This document shows positions 9,675 through 18,588 of a stretch of 64,000 nucleotides of DNA, piece by piece. Numbering within the stretch: the first letter of the stretch is position 1; each line of letters starts with the position of its first letter. The stretch lies in contig CALVFY010000004.1 in the NCBI GenBank assembly GCA_944326945.1, positions 1-64,000 on the forward strand, in the 5' to 3' direction. The notes beneath the pieces were generated by a model. The model did no database searches, had not been told where the DNA came from, and saw only the letters and a program-made list of their open reading frames with translations. The stretch comes from an uncultured Rikenellaceae bacterium (lineage in GTDB: Bacteria > Bacteroidota > Bacteroidia > Bacteroidales > Rikenellaceae). Position numbers and translations under genes: made by a program.

Positions 9675-11081
9675 CTATTTTTTCTGTTCTTCAATCCGCT
9701 TCTTCACCCACGCCTTGAACTGTTCGCCCCGATCTTCGTAATTTTTGAACAGATCGAAACTGGCACAAGCAGGAGACAACAATACCACATCACCGGGTTC
9801 CGCCGCAGAACGCGCCGCATCCATCGCCTTCTCAAGCGAATCTGTATCATATATTACAGGAACAACCTTCGAAAAATCACGATTCAACTTCCCGTTATCG
9901 AGTCCCATACACACCAATGCCTTCACTTTTTCCCGCACGAAATCCGTCAGAGGCCCGTAGTCGTTTCCCTTGTCGGTTCCTCCGGCAATCCAAACCACCG
10001 GACGCGTCATACTCTCCAAGGCATACCAGACCGAATCGACATTCGTCGCTTTCGAATCATTGATATAGAGCACCCCATCCAATTCTCCAGCCGGCTCCAA
10101 ACGATGTTCCACCCCGGCGAAAGAACCCAACGTATGTTGAATCGAATCGGGGCTCACTCCGGCAGAAAGAGCCGCCAGAGTGGCTGCCATGGCATCATAG
10201 GCATTATGAATACCTTTGATCTGCATCCGATCCGTCTCCATCGTTACCGAACGAGTTCCATCCACCGCCGTAATAACACCTCCCTCGAGCCATGCACCCA
10301 ACGTTTCGCGTCTCTTCGCGGAAAATGGCAGGCGGCGCATGGTCATCGGATATTTGCCCAATTCACCGGCAATCACCAGATCATCGTCACTATATATAAA
10401 GGTATCGTCCGGTCTCATATGACGGATCACCCGGAATTTGCTGTCCACGTAGTTCTGCATCTTGTATTCGTAACGGTCAAGATGGTCGGGGGTGATATTC
10501 ATCAACACAGCCACATCGGCCCGAAATTCTCGCACACCGTCGAGCTGGAAACTGCTCAGTTCCAACACATACCAATCCGGGACTTCAGGCGCGGACACCC
10601 CTCTGCGAAGTGCTTCGGCCCGGCCGTTCTCATCCTCGGCCACAGCCACCGTATAGGCGAAACTCTCTCCGATATTCCCCCCCAAAGCCACTTTCATGCC
10701 TGCATCCTTGAGCATCTGATACGTCAGCGAAGTCGTCGTGGTCTTGCCATTCGACCCTGTAATACATATCTTGCGCGCACGAGTATAGCGGCCGGCAAAT
10801 TCAATCTCGGAAATCACCGGAATACCCGCTTCGTGCAATGCCTTCACCACAGGAGCCTTTTCGGGAATTCCCGGACTCTTGACCACCTCGTCCGCATTGA
10901 GGATCAATGTTTCCGTATGCGTCCCCTCCTCGAAAGGGATCTCCCAACGTTCCAGCTGGGTTTTGTATTTATCCGCAATCCGTCCCTTGTCGGAGAGAAA
11001 TACATCGAATCCTTTTACCTTTGCCAGGATGGCCGAGCCATATCCGCTCTCGCCTCCTCCCAACACAACCACTCTTTTCAT
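9675..11081 (-). CDS. murD: UDP-N-acetylmuramoylalanine--D-glutamate ligase MurD
   Basis: 468 residues. Adds D-glutamate to UDP-MurNAc-L-Ala. The N-terminal nucleotide-sugar fold starts VVVLGGGESGYG, and the Mur P-loop GSNGKTTTT is at 109-117. The central motifs NITPDHLDRY and NDSKATN are present, followed by the C-terminal domain. The gene starts 2 bp downstream of mraY and ends 11 bp before ftsW. Confidence 0.97.
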   Translation of the reverse strand: MKRVVVLGGGESGYGSAILAKVKGFDVFLSDKGRIADKYKTQLERWEIPFEEGTHTETLILNADEVVKSPGIPEKAPVVKALHEAGIPVISEIEFAGRYTRARKICITGSNGKTTTTSLTYQMLKDAGMKVALGGNIGESFAYTVAVAEDENGRAEALRRGVSAPEVPDWYVLELSSFQLDGVREFRADVAVLMNITPDHLDRYEYKMQNYVDSKFRVIRHMRPDDTFIYSDDDLVIAGELGKYPMTMRRLPFSAKRRETLGAWLEGGVITAVDGTRSVTMETDRMQIKGIHNAYDAMAATLAALSAGVSPDSIQHTLGSFAGVEHRLEPAGELDGVLYINDSKATNVDSVWYALESMTRPVVWIAGGTDKGNDYGPLTDFVREKVKALVCMGLDNGKLNRDFSKVVPVIYDTDSLEKAMDAARSAAEPGDVVLLSPACASFDLFKNYEDRGEQFKAWVKKRIEEQKK

Positions 11082-11083
11082 CC

Positions 11084-12331
11084 TTATCGTATTTTAAGCG
11101 TTACCAGTGTGATGGCCGCCAACAAAAGCTGCACCAGCCAAAAACGCACCACGATTTTTGATTCGGGAAAATTCTTCTTCTGATAATGATGGTGCAAAGG
11201 CGACATCAATAATATACGTCGGCCTTCGCCATACTTACGTTTCGTATATTTGAAATACCCCACCTGCATCATCACCGACAGGCTTTCCACCAGAAAAACT
11301 CCGCAAAGAATCGGCAACAGCAACTCTTTACGGATCAACAGGGCAAACACGGCGATAATACCTCCAATCGCCAAACTCCCCGTATCGCCCATAAAGACCT
11401 GGGCCGGGAAACAGTTGTACCACAGGAATCCCAGCAAAGCTCCGGCAAAAGCCCCCGCAAAGACCAGCAACTCTCCGCTGGAGGGTATGTACATAATATT
11501 CAGATAGTCCGCATAGATCACATTGCCCGAAAGATAGGCCAATATTCCCAACACGACCACAATCGGAGCCGACACCCCGGCTGCCAGACCATCCAGACCA
11601 TCCGTCAGATTGGCACCGTTCGACACGGCCGTAATCACGAAAATGGCTACAAGAATATACAGTATCCAGGTCAGCACATCGTCCTTATGACTGTCGCCAG
11701 GCACCAGCCAATGATAGTCGAACTCATTGTTTTTGATAAAAGGGATTGTCGTCTTGGTCGATTTCTCCCCCTCGCTGACATACACCGACTGCGGTGTCCC
11801 CTGTTCCATAACAAAAGCCACTTCGGCATCGGCCGTACGACGATCGAGTTTTTCCTTGACCACCACATGGGAATTGAAACACATCACCGTTCCGACAATA
11901 ATCCCCAGACCGATCTGCCCCACAACCTTGAAACGACCTTTCAATCCCTCTTTATTACGACGAAAAACTTTGATATAGTCGTCCAAAAAGCCGATCGCCC
12001 CCAACCAAACGGTCGAAACGATCATCAGAATCACATACACATTGGTCAGATCGCCGAACAGCAGAATCGGCACCAGAATCGAGGTCAGGATAATCAATCC
12101 CCCCATCGTAGGAGTTCCCTTTTTCTGCATCTGACCTTCGAGTCCCAGATTGCGGATCTCCTCGCCGATCTGTTTTCGTTGCAACAGACGGATGATACGC
12201 TGGCCGAAGACCATACCGATCACCAGCGCCAGAATGATGGCCATCGCAGCCCGGAACGACAAATACTGGAACATTCCCGCTCCCGGGATGTCCATATAAC
12301 GCTCCAAATAGTTGAGTAAATGATATATCAT
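11084..12331 (-). CDS. mraY: phospho-N-acetylmuramoyl-pentapeptide transferase MraY
   Basis: 415 residues, polytopic inner-membrane enzyme making lipid I from UDP-MurNAc-pentapeptide and undecaprenyl phosphate. FLDDYIKV (about 115-122) holds the Mg-binding aspartates; [12 protein letters not shown] and a late histidine-rich loop ([11 protein letters not shown]) are also family marks. Compared with about 360 residues in E. coli it carries an extra soluble loop of roughly 55 residues (about 157-213, charged, Thr/Glu/Lys-rich), a feature I associate with Bacteroidota MraY. It starts 15 bp after murE. Confidence 0.96.
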   Translation of the reverse strand: MIYHLLNYLERYMDIPGAGMFQYLSFRAAMAIILALVIGMVFGQRIIRLLQRKQIGEEIRNLGLEGQMQKKGTPTMGGLIILTSILVPILLFGDLTNVYVILMIVSTVWLGAIGFLDDYIKVFRRNKEGLKGRFKVVGQIGLGIIVGTVMCFNSHVVVKEKLDRRTADAEVAFVMEQGTPQSVYVSEGEKSTKTTIPFIKNNEFDYHWLVPGDSHKDDVLTWILYILVAIFVITAVSNGANLTDGLDGLAAGVSAPIVVVLGILAYLSGNVIYADYLNIMYIPSSGELLVFAGAFAGALLGFLWYNCFPAQVFMGDTGSLAIGGIIAVFALLIRKELLLPILCGVFLVESLSVMMQVGYFKYTKRKYGEGRRILLMSPLHHHYQKKNFPESKIVVRFWLVQLLLAAITLVTLKIR

Positions 12332-12346
12332 AATTTAAATCCTATC

Positions 12347-13816
12347 TCAGTCATGCCTGTTTTTTCCTCCGGCACGCAATGCAAATGCATCCCGTACCTC
12401 CTCCTTGTCGTCGAAATGATGCTTCACTCCACCGACATCCTGATACGTCTCATGTCCTTTGCCCGCTACCAGCACAATATCGCCCGGCGAAGCCATCATC
12501 ACCGCGGCCCGGATCGCTTCGCGCCGATCGGTGATCGACAGATAACGATCACCCGGCTGTACCCCTGCTTTCATCTGAGAGAGAATCGCTTCGGGATCCT
12601 CCAACCGCGGATTATCGGAAGTCAACACTGCCAGATCCGATTCAGAAGCAGCGATGTGCGCCATCTCGGGACGTTTGGTGGCATCACGATTACCTCCGCA
12701 TCCCACCACCACGTAGAGTTTCTGTTCCGGCGTACGGATCTCGTTGATCGTCGAAATGACATTTTGCAAGGCATCCGGTGTATGGGCATAATCCACAATA
12801 GCCGTCACGCCATCTTCCGAACGCAGGTATTCAAAACGGCCGTTCACCGCCCCAAGCGAACTCAACCCTGTCAACACCTCTCCGCGATCGGCCCCCAACA
12901 GAACCGCCGCGGCATAGACCCCCAACAGATTGTAGGCATTGAACCGCCCCAGAAAACGCACCCACACCTCATCCGAATCGAACCGGAGTAACATGCCGTC
13001 GAAAAGCATCTCCACGATCCGGCAACGGAAATCGGCCATACTCTGCAACGAAAGAGTCTTCACCCGTGCCCGTGTATTCTGGACCATCACCCGTCCGTTC
13101 CGGTCGTCGACATTGACCAGGGCAAAAGCTTCGGCAGGCAATCCGTCGAAGAACATCTTCTTGGCCCGGATATACTCGGCAAAGGTCTTGTGATAATCCA
13201 GATGATCGTGCGTAATATTGGTGAATATTCCTCCCGTGAAGGTCAATCCCTCGATCCGATGCTGGACGATACTGTGGGAACTTACCTCCATAAAACAATA
13301 CTCGCATCCGACCTCCACCATCTCGGCCATCATCTCATTAAGCCGGATCGCATCGGGCGTGGTATGGGTCGAGGGGATCTCCCTGCCGTCCACACAATAG
13401 ACCACCGTAGAGATCAGCCCCGCCTTGTAACCCAATCCGCGGAACAGATTGTAGAGCAGAGTCACGGTTGTGGTCTTGCCATTGGTCCCCGTCACACCCA
13501 CCAGTTTGAGTTTCGAACTGGGATTTCCGTAAAAAGCGGATGCAATACGGCCCATCGCCACATTGCTATCCTCCACCTGTACATAAGCCACTCCGGGACG
13601 TAACGTTGGAGGCATCCGTTCGCAAACCACGGCAGTTGCACCCGCATCGAGTGCCTTTTCCATATAATCATGACCGTCCGACTGTACGCCGCACACGGCG
13701 AAAAAGAGCTGCCCGGGCACCACCCGTCGGGAGTCGAAACCCAACGAAGTCACCTCAACATCAGCGGCTCCGGCCACGGAGACGATCTCCACATTTTTCA
13801 GAATTTCACTTAACAT
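12347..13816 (-). CDS. murE: UDP-MurNAc-tripeptide synthetase MurE (meso-diaminopimelate type)
   Basis: 489 residues from ATG 13816 (MLSEILKNVE). An upstream in-frame ATG at 13876 would add 20 residues encoded over the candidate promoter, so the shorter form is preferred. It adds the third stem-peptide residue to UDP-MurNAc-L-Ala-D-Glu. The P-loop GTNGKTTT is at 110-117. DNPR at about 401-404 is the recognised signature for meso-diaminopimelate rather than lysine, so the wall is predicted to be of the DAP type. A TAnnTTTG box at 13840-13847 suggests an internal promoter here. Confidence 0.96.
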   Translation of the reverse strand: MLSEILKNVEIVSVAGAADVEVTSLGFDSRRVVPGQLFFAVCGVQSDGHDYMEKALDAGATAVVCERMPPTLRPGVAYVQVEDSNVAMGRIASAFYGNPSSKLKLVGVTGTNGKTTTVTLLYNLFRGLGYKAGLISTVVYCVDGREIPSTHTTPDAIRLNEMMAEMVEVGCEYCFMEVSSHSIVQHRIEGLTFTGGIFTNITHDHLDYHKTFAEYIRAKKMFFDGLPAEAFALVNVDDRNGRVMVQNTRARVKTLSLQSMADFRCRIVEMLFDGMLLRFDSDEVWVRFLGRFNAYNLLGVYAAAVLLGADRGEVLTGLSSLGAVNGRFEYLRSEDGVTAIVDYAHTPDALQNVISTINEIRTPEQKLYVVVGCGGNRDATKRPEMAHIAASESDLAVLTSDNPRLEDPEAILSQMKAGVQPGDRYLSITDRREAIRAAVMMASPGDIVLVAGKGHETYQDVGGVKHHFDDKEEVRDAFALRAGGKNRHD

Positions 13817-13839
13817 TTCGATACTTTTACTGCAATGTA

Positions 13840-13847
13840 CAAAAGTA
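13840..13847 (-). promoter_or_regulatory. candidate -7 box upstream of murE
   Basis: TACTTTTG on the minus strand matches the Bacteroidota -7 consensus TAnnTTTG and ends 23 bp before the chosen murE start. No convincing -33 TTTG occurs at 19-21 bp. It may give murE-ftsZ a secondary promoter, as it lies in one of the larger gaps (96 bp) of an otherwise tight cluster. Confidence 0.45.
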
Positions 13848-13912
13848 GAGTTTATCCTCCAGAAAAAGGCACACAAAAGTGTGTTTTATTGACATCTTAT
13901 CGACATCAGGCA

Positions 13913-16069
13913 TCAAATTTCGAGCACGATATTCACGACCATTCCCCGCTGGACCTCCGTCCCCGGAGGAACGGATTGCGAAACCACCCGTCCGCCTCCC
14001 CGGAACGCCACACGCACACCGGCCCGCTCCAACAAATAGATCGCATCCTTGAGCCCCATACCCCTCACATCGGGCACTTTGCCCGCCTCCTGCTCCAGCG
14101 GCAACACCTCCACGAATGTCGAGTCCATTTTCGTCTGCACCCAACCTTTACCGCGGCTCTCACCTTCGATGGGCAACGACAGTTTCGAAGAGACACGCCG
14201 CACCTGAGCCGCCGGGCCTCCTTTCAACGCCACGGGTCCCTCCCATTTACCATCGTAACGTTTCGAAATGGGTTCCTGCCACTCCACCTGGGCCGCCACC
14301 ACCCGGTCGGCAATGGCTCGGAACACGGGTCCGGAGAGCGACGCCCCGTAATAGGTGTGATAGGATCCGGGACCGTAATAGGTCTTGATGGCGACAATAC
14401 AACTGTATTTGGGTTTGTCGGCCGGGAAGTAACCCACCAAGGTAGCCAGATAGTGACGACCACCCCGGGCATCAGTATATCCGCGACGTCCTTGTGCAAT
14501 CTGAGCCGTACCGGTCTTTCCAGCCACCGTGTAATAGGGGCTCTTGAGCACCCGGGCCGTTCCTTCGTTCACCACTCCCTCCAGACAACCGCGCACCTTT
14601 TCGAGCGTCTCCGACGAACAGATTTTCGGCACCAACGTCTCGGTCGGGAAAGTCCGGACGGTCTGCCCGTACTCCCGCAACTCCTTCACCAGCAACGGGC
14701 GCACCATCCGTCCGTCATTGGCCACAGCATTGTAGAGCGCAAGCGTATGCATCGGCGTCAGACGCAGAGCATACCCATATGCCATCATTGCCAACGTGGT
14801 ACCGTCCCAGTATTGTTCGCCGGGATGTTTCACCACGGGAGTCGCTTCGCCGGCAATCTGCAATCCCAACGGCTTGTCGAGCCCCATTCCACAGATGAAA
14901 TCGACAAACCGTCCCGGATCGTTCTGGTAATGTTCCCAGACCGCCTTGGCAAATCCCACGTTCGACGAGTGTTCGAACACCTGACGCAGAGTAAGTACAC
15001 CGTCCTTGTGCGAATCCACGATCTTTGCCTTCCCCACCCGGGCCGTACCCCCTTCGGTATCGATCTTGTCATCGAGCGACATCTTCGCATCGTCCAACAG
15101 CGTGATCAACGAAGCCAGTTTGAAGGTAGATCCCGGTTCGAGATTCATCCCGATCGCGTAGTTGAAATCCTCCACGAATCGTCCCTCACCCTTCCGGGTC
15201 AGATTGGCCATCGCACGAATCTCGCCCGTGGCCACCTCCATCAGCACAACCGTACCCCATTGGGCATGTCCCAGATCGAGCTGACGTTTGAGAGCGGTCT
15301 CGGCCACATCCTGAATATCTACATCCAGCGTGGAGACCACGTCTATTCCGTTGACCGGTTCCACATTTTCGACATCGGGCACCGGAACCTTGAAACTGCC
15401 CGACACCCGTTGCATAAGTGTATTGCCATCGATACCTTTCAGATCATGGTCGAAAGCGCCCTCGATACCGATTTTGGTACCGGTCTGATTCACCCGACCG
15501 ATCGTCCGGGCTGCCAACGAACCGTGCGGCCGCAGACGAAGATTGACCTGTTCGACAATCAATCCGCCCTTATTCTGTCCCAAACGGAAAATCGGAAAGC
15601 GTGTAATCTGTTTCAGTTCAATATAATTGACCCGACGAGGCGAGATCCGGACATAACGGTTCGATTTTCGATTGCGGCGTGCCGAAACCAGTTTGTTACG
15701 ATAAGCCGCCACACTTTTATCCTTGAAAAAGGTCGCCAGACAATAGGCCAGCGAATCCACATCCCGATTGAAGACAGAATCGGCCAGACCTGCCGCTGCG
15801 AAATCCATCCGAATCTCGAAGGTCGGGATCGAAATGGCCAAAGTCCGGCCGTCATGAGCCAGAATATCGCCTCGATCGGCTTCGATCGTCACCCGTTCAT
15901 AGGTGATTCGGCGTGCCTTTTTCCGCCATTCATTGCCTTGCGGTCCGTACTGGATCCAGAGAATGCGGGCGAATATCGCGATACCTACCAGCACAAAAAA
16001 CAGATACAATACCCGTACCCGTAACAGAATATCCCGTTTGATTCCGGTTTTCTTCTCCTCTGCCATCAC
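13913..16069 (-). CDS. ftsI: septal transpeptidase FtsI/PBP3 with C-terminal PASTA domain
   Basis: 718 residues. A bitopic class B penicillin-binding protein that cross-links septal peptidoglycan. One membrane helix (about 17-37) is followed by a PBP dimerisation domain (about 60-230) and the transpeptidase domain with SxxK (S314-T-F-K317), SSN (368-370) and KTG (518-520). A PASTA domain occupies about 655-718 (VPDVRGMG ... VSQSVPPGTEV). The PASTA domain is absent from E. coli FtsI but present in many Bacteroidota and in Firmicutes SpoVD/PBP2x. Its start overlaps the ftsL-like stop by 4 bp, which suggests translational coupling. Confidence 0.95.
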   Translation of the reverse strand: MMAEEKKTGIKRDILLRVRVLYLFFVLVGIAIFARILWIQYGPQGNEWRKKARRITYERVTIEADRGDILAHDGRTLAISIPTFEIRMDFAAAGLADSVFNRDVDSLAYCLATFFKDKSVAAYRNKLVSARRNRKSNRYVRISPRRVNYIELKQITRFPIFRLGQNKGGLIVEQVNLRLRPHGSLAARTIGRVNQTGTKIGIEGAFDHDLKGIDGNTLMQRVSGSFKVPVPDVENVEPVNGIDVVSTLDVDIQDVAETALKRQLDLGHAQWGTVVLMEVATGEIRAMANLTRKGEGRFVEDFNYAIGMNLEPGSTFKLASLITLLDDAKMSLDDKIDTEGGTARVGKAKIVDSHKDGVLTLRQVFEHSSNVGFAKAVWEHYQNDPGRFVDFICGMGLDKPLGLQIAGEATPVVKHPGEQYWDGTTLAMMAYGYALRLTPMHTLALYNAVANDGRMVRPLLVKELREYGQTVRTFPTETLVPKICSSETLEKVRGCLEGVVNEGTARVLKSPYYTVAGKTGTAQIAQGRRGYTDARGGRHYLATLVGYFPADKPKYSCIVAIKTYYGPGSYHTYYGASLSGPVFRAIADRVVAAQVEWQEPISKRYDGKWEGPVALKGGPAAQVRRVSSKLSLPIEGESRGKGWVQTKMDSTFVEVLPLEQEAGKVPDVRGMGLKDAIYLLERAGVRVAFRGGGRVVSQSVPPGTEVQRGMVVNIVLEI

Positions 16070-16662
16070 TTGCCGATCACTTTTGGGGGTACAAGCGACT
16101 CCTGAAGATCGATTCCCCGTACCTCCAGTTCGCGAATAATTTCACTCTGTCTCGTGGAGTTCATCCGCATGGCGGAAATGGTGAGCGACTTGGCCCTCAA
16201 CTCCTTCACCTCTTTCACCAGTGCATCGTGACGCCGATGCAACTGTTGCATCCGAAACACATTCGAAATATACAGCAACATCAGAAATGCCAAAAACAGC
16301 ATATAGGGATAGAGCCGACGCACTTCGGTCTTAGAAAGAATATTGCCCGAAAGCAGCGAACCGATATACTCCTTCCATTTAGACGGGGGAGTGACAGGCA
16401 CCTCTTCTTCCGCGCCATCCTCCTGTGGGGAATCGGAATTTTCTTCTCGTTCCCGTTGGTTTTTGGAATCCGCTCCGACTTTGTCCTCAACCTTGGTTTC
16501 TTTCGTCTCCTCTTCTTCTCCCAGAAACACCACATCCTGATCCGGTTCGCCACGAGAAGAACGCAGACCGGAGGCAAACTCCTCCGTTCCCCGCAACGTC
16601 TCTTTCATCCGTCGCTGCTGTTCCAATTCCCACTCGGGATCTATAATCGTATCCTTAGGCAT
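16066..16662 (-). CDS. ftsL: FtsL-like division protein with long acidic cytoplasmic extension
   Basis: 198 residues. A single membrane helix at about 118-136 (YPYMLFLAFLMLLYISNVF) is followed by a short periplasmic heptad-like region (about 138-185), as in FtsL, which forms a complex with FtsQ/DivIB and FtsI. The N-terminal part of about 117 residues is hydrophilic and very acidic (residues 48-90 are mostly Glu/Asp/Lys/Ser), whereas ordinary FtsL has about 30 residues there. The call rests on topology and on location between rsmH and ftsI, since FtsL sequences are poorly conserved. The gene is coupled to ftsI by a 4-bp overlap. Confidence 0.82.
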   Translation of the reverse strand: MPKDTIIDPEWELEQQRRMKETLRGTEEFASGLRSSRGEPDQDVVFLGEEEETKETKVEDKVGADSKNQREREENSDSPQEDGAEEEVPVTPPSKWKEYIGSLLSGNILSKTEVRRLYPYMLFLAFLMLLYISNVFRMQQLHRRHDALVKEVKELRAKSLTISAMRMNSTRQSEIIRELEVRGIDLQESLVPPKVIGK

Positions 16663-16682
16663 TGTGTCGATTCTCCAAATTT

Positions 16683-17591
16683 CTATGCTTCCGATTTCTC
16701 GGCCACACGAAGACGCGCACTCCGCGAACGGGGATTCCGTTCCAATTCGCCTTCAGAGGGCACGATCGCCTTCCGGGTAATCATCTCGAACGGAGCCTGA
16801 ACACGCCCATAAAAATCCTTCTCCGTCTTACCCTCGAAATTCCCGCTTCTCATGAAATTCTTCACCAGCCGATCCTCCAGCGAATGATAGGAAATAACCA
16901 CCAGCCGCCCTCCCGGACACAACACCTTCAAACTTTGCTCCAGGGCCATTTTCAACGCTTCCATCTCATGATTCACCTCAATACGCAGAGCCTGGAACAG
17001 CTTGGACAGGAATTTGGTCTCATCCCTTTTCGGTGTACAGGGTGCCACAGCCTCTACCAGCGCGGAAATGGTCGAAATAGGGACCTCCCCACGGGCCCGC
17101 TCGATACAATTGGCGATTTTATAGGGAGTATCCAATTCACCCCAATCCCGGAAAACACGGATAAGCTGATCGTTCGTATAGCTATTCACCAACTGTTCGG
17201 CAGTGAATTCGGCCCGTTGGTTCATCCGCATATCGAGCGGTCCGTCGAAACGGAATGAAAACCCCCTCTCCTGCGTATCGAAATGGTGAGACGAAACCCC
17301 CAGATCGGCCAATATGCCATCGACCTGCTGCACACCCCTCAGCCGCAACGCCCCCCTCAAGAAACGGAAATTACTCTCTACGAAATGAAATCGAGGGTCC
17401 TCCGGCACATTGGCCCGGGCATCCGCATCCTGATCGAAAGCATACAGGCATCCCTTCGGGCCGAGCCTTTCGAGCAGCGCCCGAGAGTGGCCTCCACCGC
17501 CGAAAGTCAGATCGACATAGACTCCATCGGGCTTGATTTCAAGCGCCTGCAGCGACTCTTCCAGCAGCACGGGTACGTGATAATCGGTCAT
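16683..17591 (-). CDS. rsmH: 16S rRNA (cytosine-1402-N4)-methyltransferase RsmH
   Basis: 302 residues from ATG 17591 (MTDYHVPVLLEES, the usual family start). An upstream in-frame ATG at 17663 lies beyond the promoter and is rejected. The SAM-dependent enzyme methylates C1402 in the ribosomal P site. YVDLTFGGGGHSRALLE is the SAM-binding motif; DGILADLGVSSHH and the C-terminal VISYHSLEDRLVK region are typical. It is the first gene of the dcw cluster here; mraZ, which often precedes it, is absent. Confidence 0.96.
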   Translation of the reverse strand: MTDYHVPVLLEESLQALEIKPDGVYVDLTFGGGGHSRALLERLGPKGCLYAFDQDADARANVPEDPRFHFVESNFRFLRGALRLRGVQQVDGILADLGVSSHHFDTQERGFSFRFDGPLDMRMNQRAEFTAEQLVNSYTNDQLIRVFRDWGELDTPYKIANCIERARGEVPISTISALVEAVAPCTPKRDETKFLSKLFQALRIEVNHEMEALKMALEQSLKVLCPGGRLVVISYHSLEDRLVKNFMRSGNFEGKTEKDFYGRVQAPFEMITRKAIVPSEGELERNPRSRSARLRVAEKSEA

Positions 17592-17618
17592 CGTTGACAA
17601 ATATGATGAATAACGCAG

Positions 17619-17650
17619 TAAAGATACGCTATTCGGCAGGCTTTTCAAAA
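17619..17650 (-). promoter_or_regulatory. promoter of the dcw cluster
   Basis: On the minus strand a -33 TTTTG is followed after 19 bp by TATCTTTA, one base away from the Bacteroidota -7 consensus TAnnTTTG. It sits 28 bp upstream of the rsmH start in the 129-bp divergent gap, so it is the best candidate for the main promoter of the twelve-gene division operon. Confidence 0.7.
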
Positions 17651-17672
17651 CGGATTTACACAAAGAGTTTCG

Positions 17673-17680
17673 TATATTTG
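17673..17680 (+). promoter_or_regulatory. candidate -7 box of the acyltransferase operon
   Basis: TATATTTG is a perfect TAnnTTTG box, 40 bp upstream of the O-acyltransferase ATG. No clear -33 element occurs at 19-21 bp. It lies back-to-back with the dcw promoter, 22 bp from that promoter's -33 box, so the two could interfere. Confidence 0.55.
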
Positions 17681-17720
17681 TAAAAATTTTCGAACCATCG
17701 AAATCTCAATCCGAACCATT

Positions 17721-18533
17721 ATGGAAGTCAGTGTGGCGGAAGTGCTCCGCAAAAAAAATCCGGCAGCGGCCCGATGGATTCCCGGTTTCGTCGTACGCTA
17801 CCTCACTCGGATCGTACACGAAAAAGAGGTCAACTCCTACCTGCGGGACTTTGCCGATCTGGACGCCATCCACTTCGTCCGTGCCTGCCTGGAACGGATG
17901 CGGATCAGCTACCGTGCCCAGGGAATGGAGAAACTCCGTCCCGATGGTCGTTATGTCTTCGCCTCGAACCACCCCTTCGGGGGAGCGGACGGATTGATGC
18001 TGGCCGACGAAGTGTGTAAATATTTCGGCGATGTCCGGGTGGTGGTCAACGACATCCTGATGAACTTGACCCCTCTGGCTCCACTCTTCATCCCGGTCAA
18101 CAAACACGGACGTCAGAATCCCGAATACCTGCGCATGTTCAACGAAGCATTCGAATCATCTCTGCCGATTATCACCTTCCCGGCCGGTCTTTGTTCGCGA
18201 CGCACCCACGGAGTTGTGGCCGACGCTCCATGGAAATCCAATTTCGTCAAACGGGCTCTTTCCACCCGGCGCGACATCGTTCCCGTTCATTTCGACGGAG
18301 AACTCTCCGATTTTTTCTATCGTCTCTCCAATCTGCGCAAAAAGCTGGGAGTCAAAGCAAATATCGAGATGCTTTACCTGGCCGACGAGATGTTCAAACA
18401 GGGCGGACGCCACTTCGACATCCTGATCGGAGCCCCTATTCCGTGGCAAGAAATCAAGAAAGGAGGGACTCCAACCCAATGGGCCGAACGCATCCGCACC
18501 TTAGCTTACCAATTAAAAAAATCGAAACAATAG
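17721..18533 (+). CDS. PlsC-like O-acyltransferase, probable glycine-lipid GlsA/OlsA type
   Basis: 270 residues, lysophospholipid acyltransferase superfamily. The catalytic motif appears as NHPFGGAD (H84, D90), so the spacing is H-x5-D rather than the H-x4-D of PlsC; a glycine-rich NHPxGG form is what I recall from Bacteroidota haemolysin-like acyltransferases. FPAGLCSRR near 155-163 fits the second substrate motif. There is no clear N-terminal membrane helix. It lies 55 bp upstream of an OlsB/GlsB-like N-acyltransferase. In Bacteroides such a pair makes mono- and di-acylated glycine lipids (GlsB N-acylates, GlsA O-acylates). That role is inferred; ordinary phosphatidic acid synthesis is the alternative. 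Confidence 0.72.
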   Translation: MEVSVAEVLRKKNPAAARWIPGFVVRYLTRIVHEKEVNSYLRDFADLDAIHFVRACLERMRISYRAQGMEKLRPDGRYVFASNHPFGGADGLMLADEVCKYFGDVRVVVNDILMNLTPLAPLFIPVNKHGRQNPEYLRMFNEAFESSLPIITFPAGLCSRRTHGVVADAPWKSNFVKRALSTRRDIVPVHFDGELSDFFYRLSNLRKKLGVKANIEMLYLADEMFKQGGRHFDILIGAPIPWQEIKKGGTPTQWAERIRTLAYQLKKSKQ

Positions 18534-18555
18534 CCCTCTTTTCCCATTTGTTTCG

Positions 18556-18563
18556 TATTTTTG
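18556..18563 (+). promoter_or_regulatory. candidate -7 box before the N-acyltransferase
   Basis: TATTTTTG matches TAnnTTTG and ends 25 bp before ATG 18589. It falls just after the stop of the upstream acyltransferase, so the second gene may also be transcribed on its own. Confidence 0.45.
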
Positions 18564-18588
18564 TGTGATTTTCTCTCACAACCATACG

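Noticed and set aside
13817..13876. Longer start for murE (20 extra residues)
   Set aside because: The extra codons overlap a TAnnTTTG box and no MurE homologue is expected to carry them.
13835..16024. 729-codon open frame on the plus strand
   Set aside because: It is antisense to ftsI, which is certain from its SxxK, SSN and KTG motifs; no domain is visible in the antisense product.
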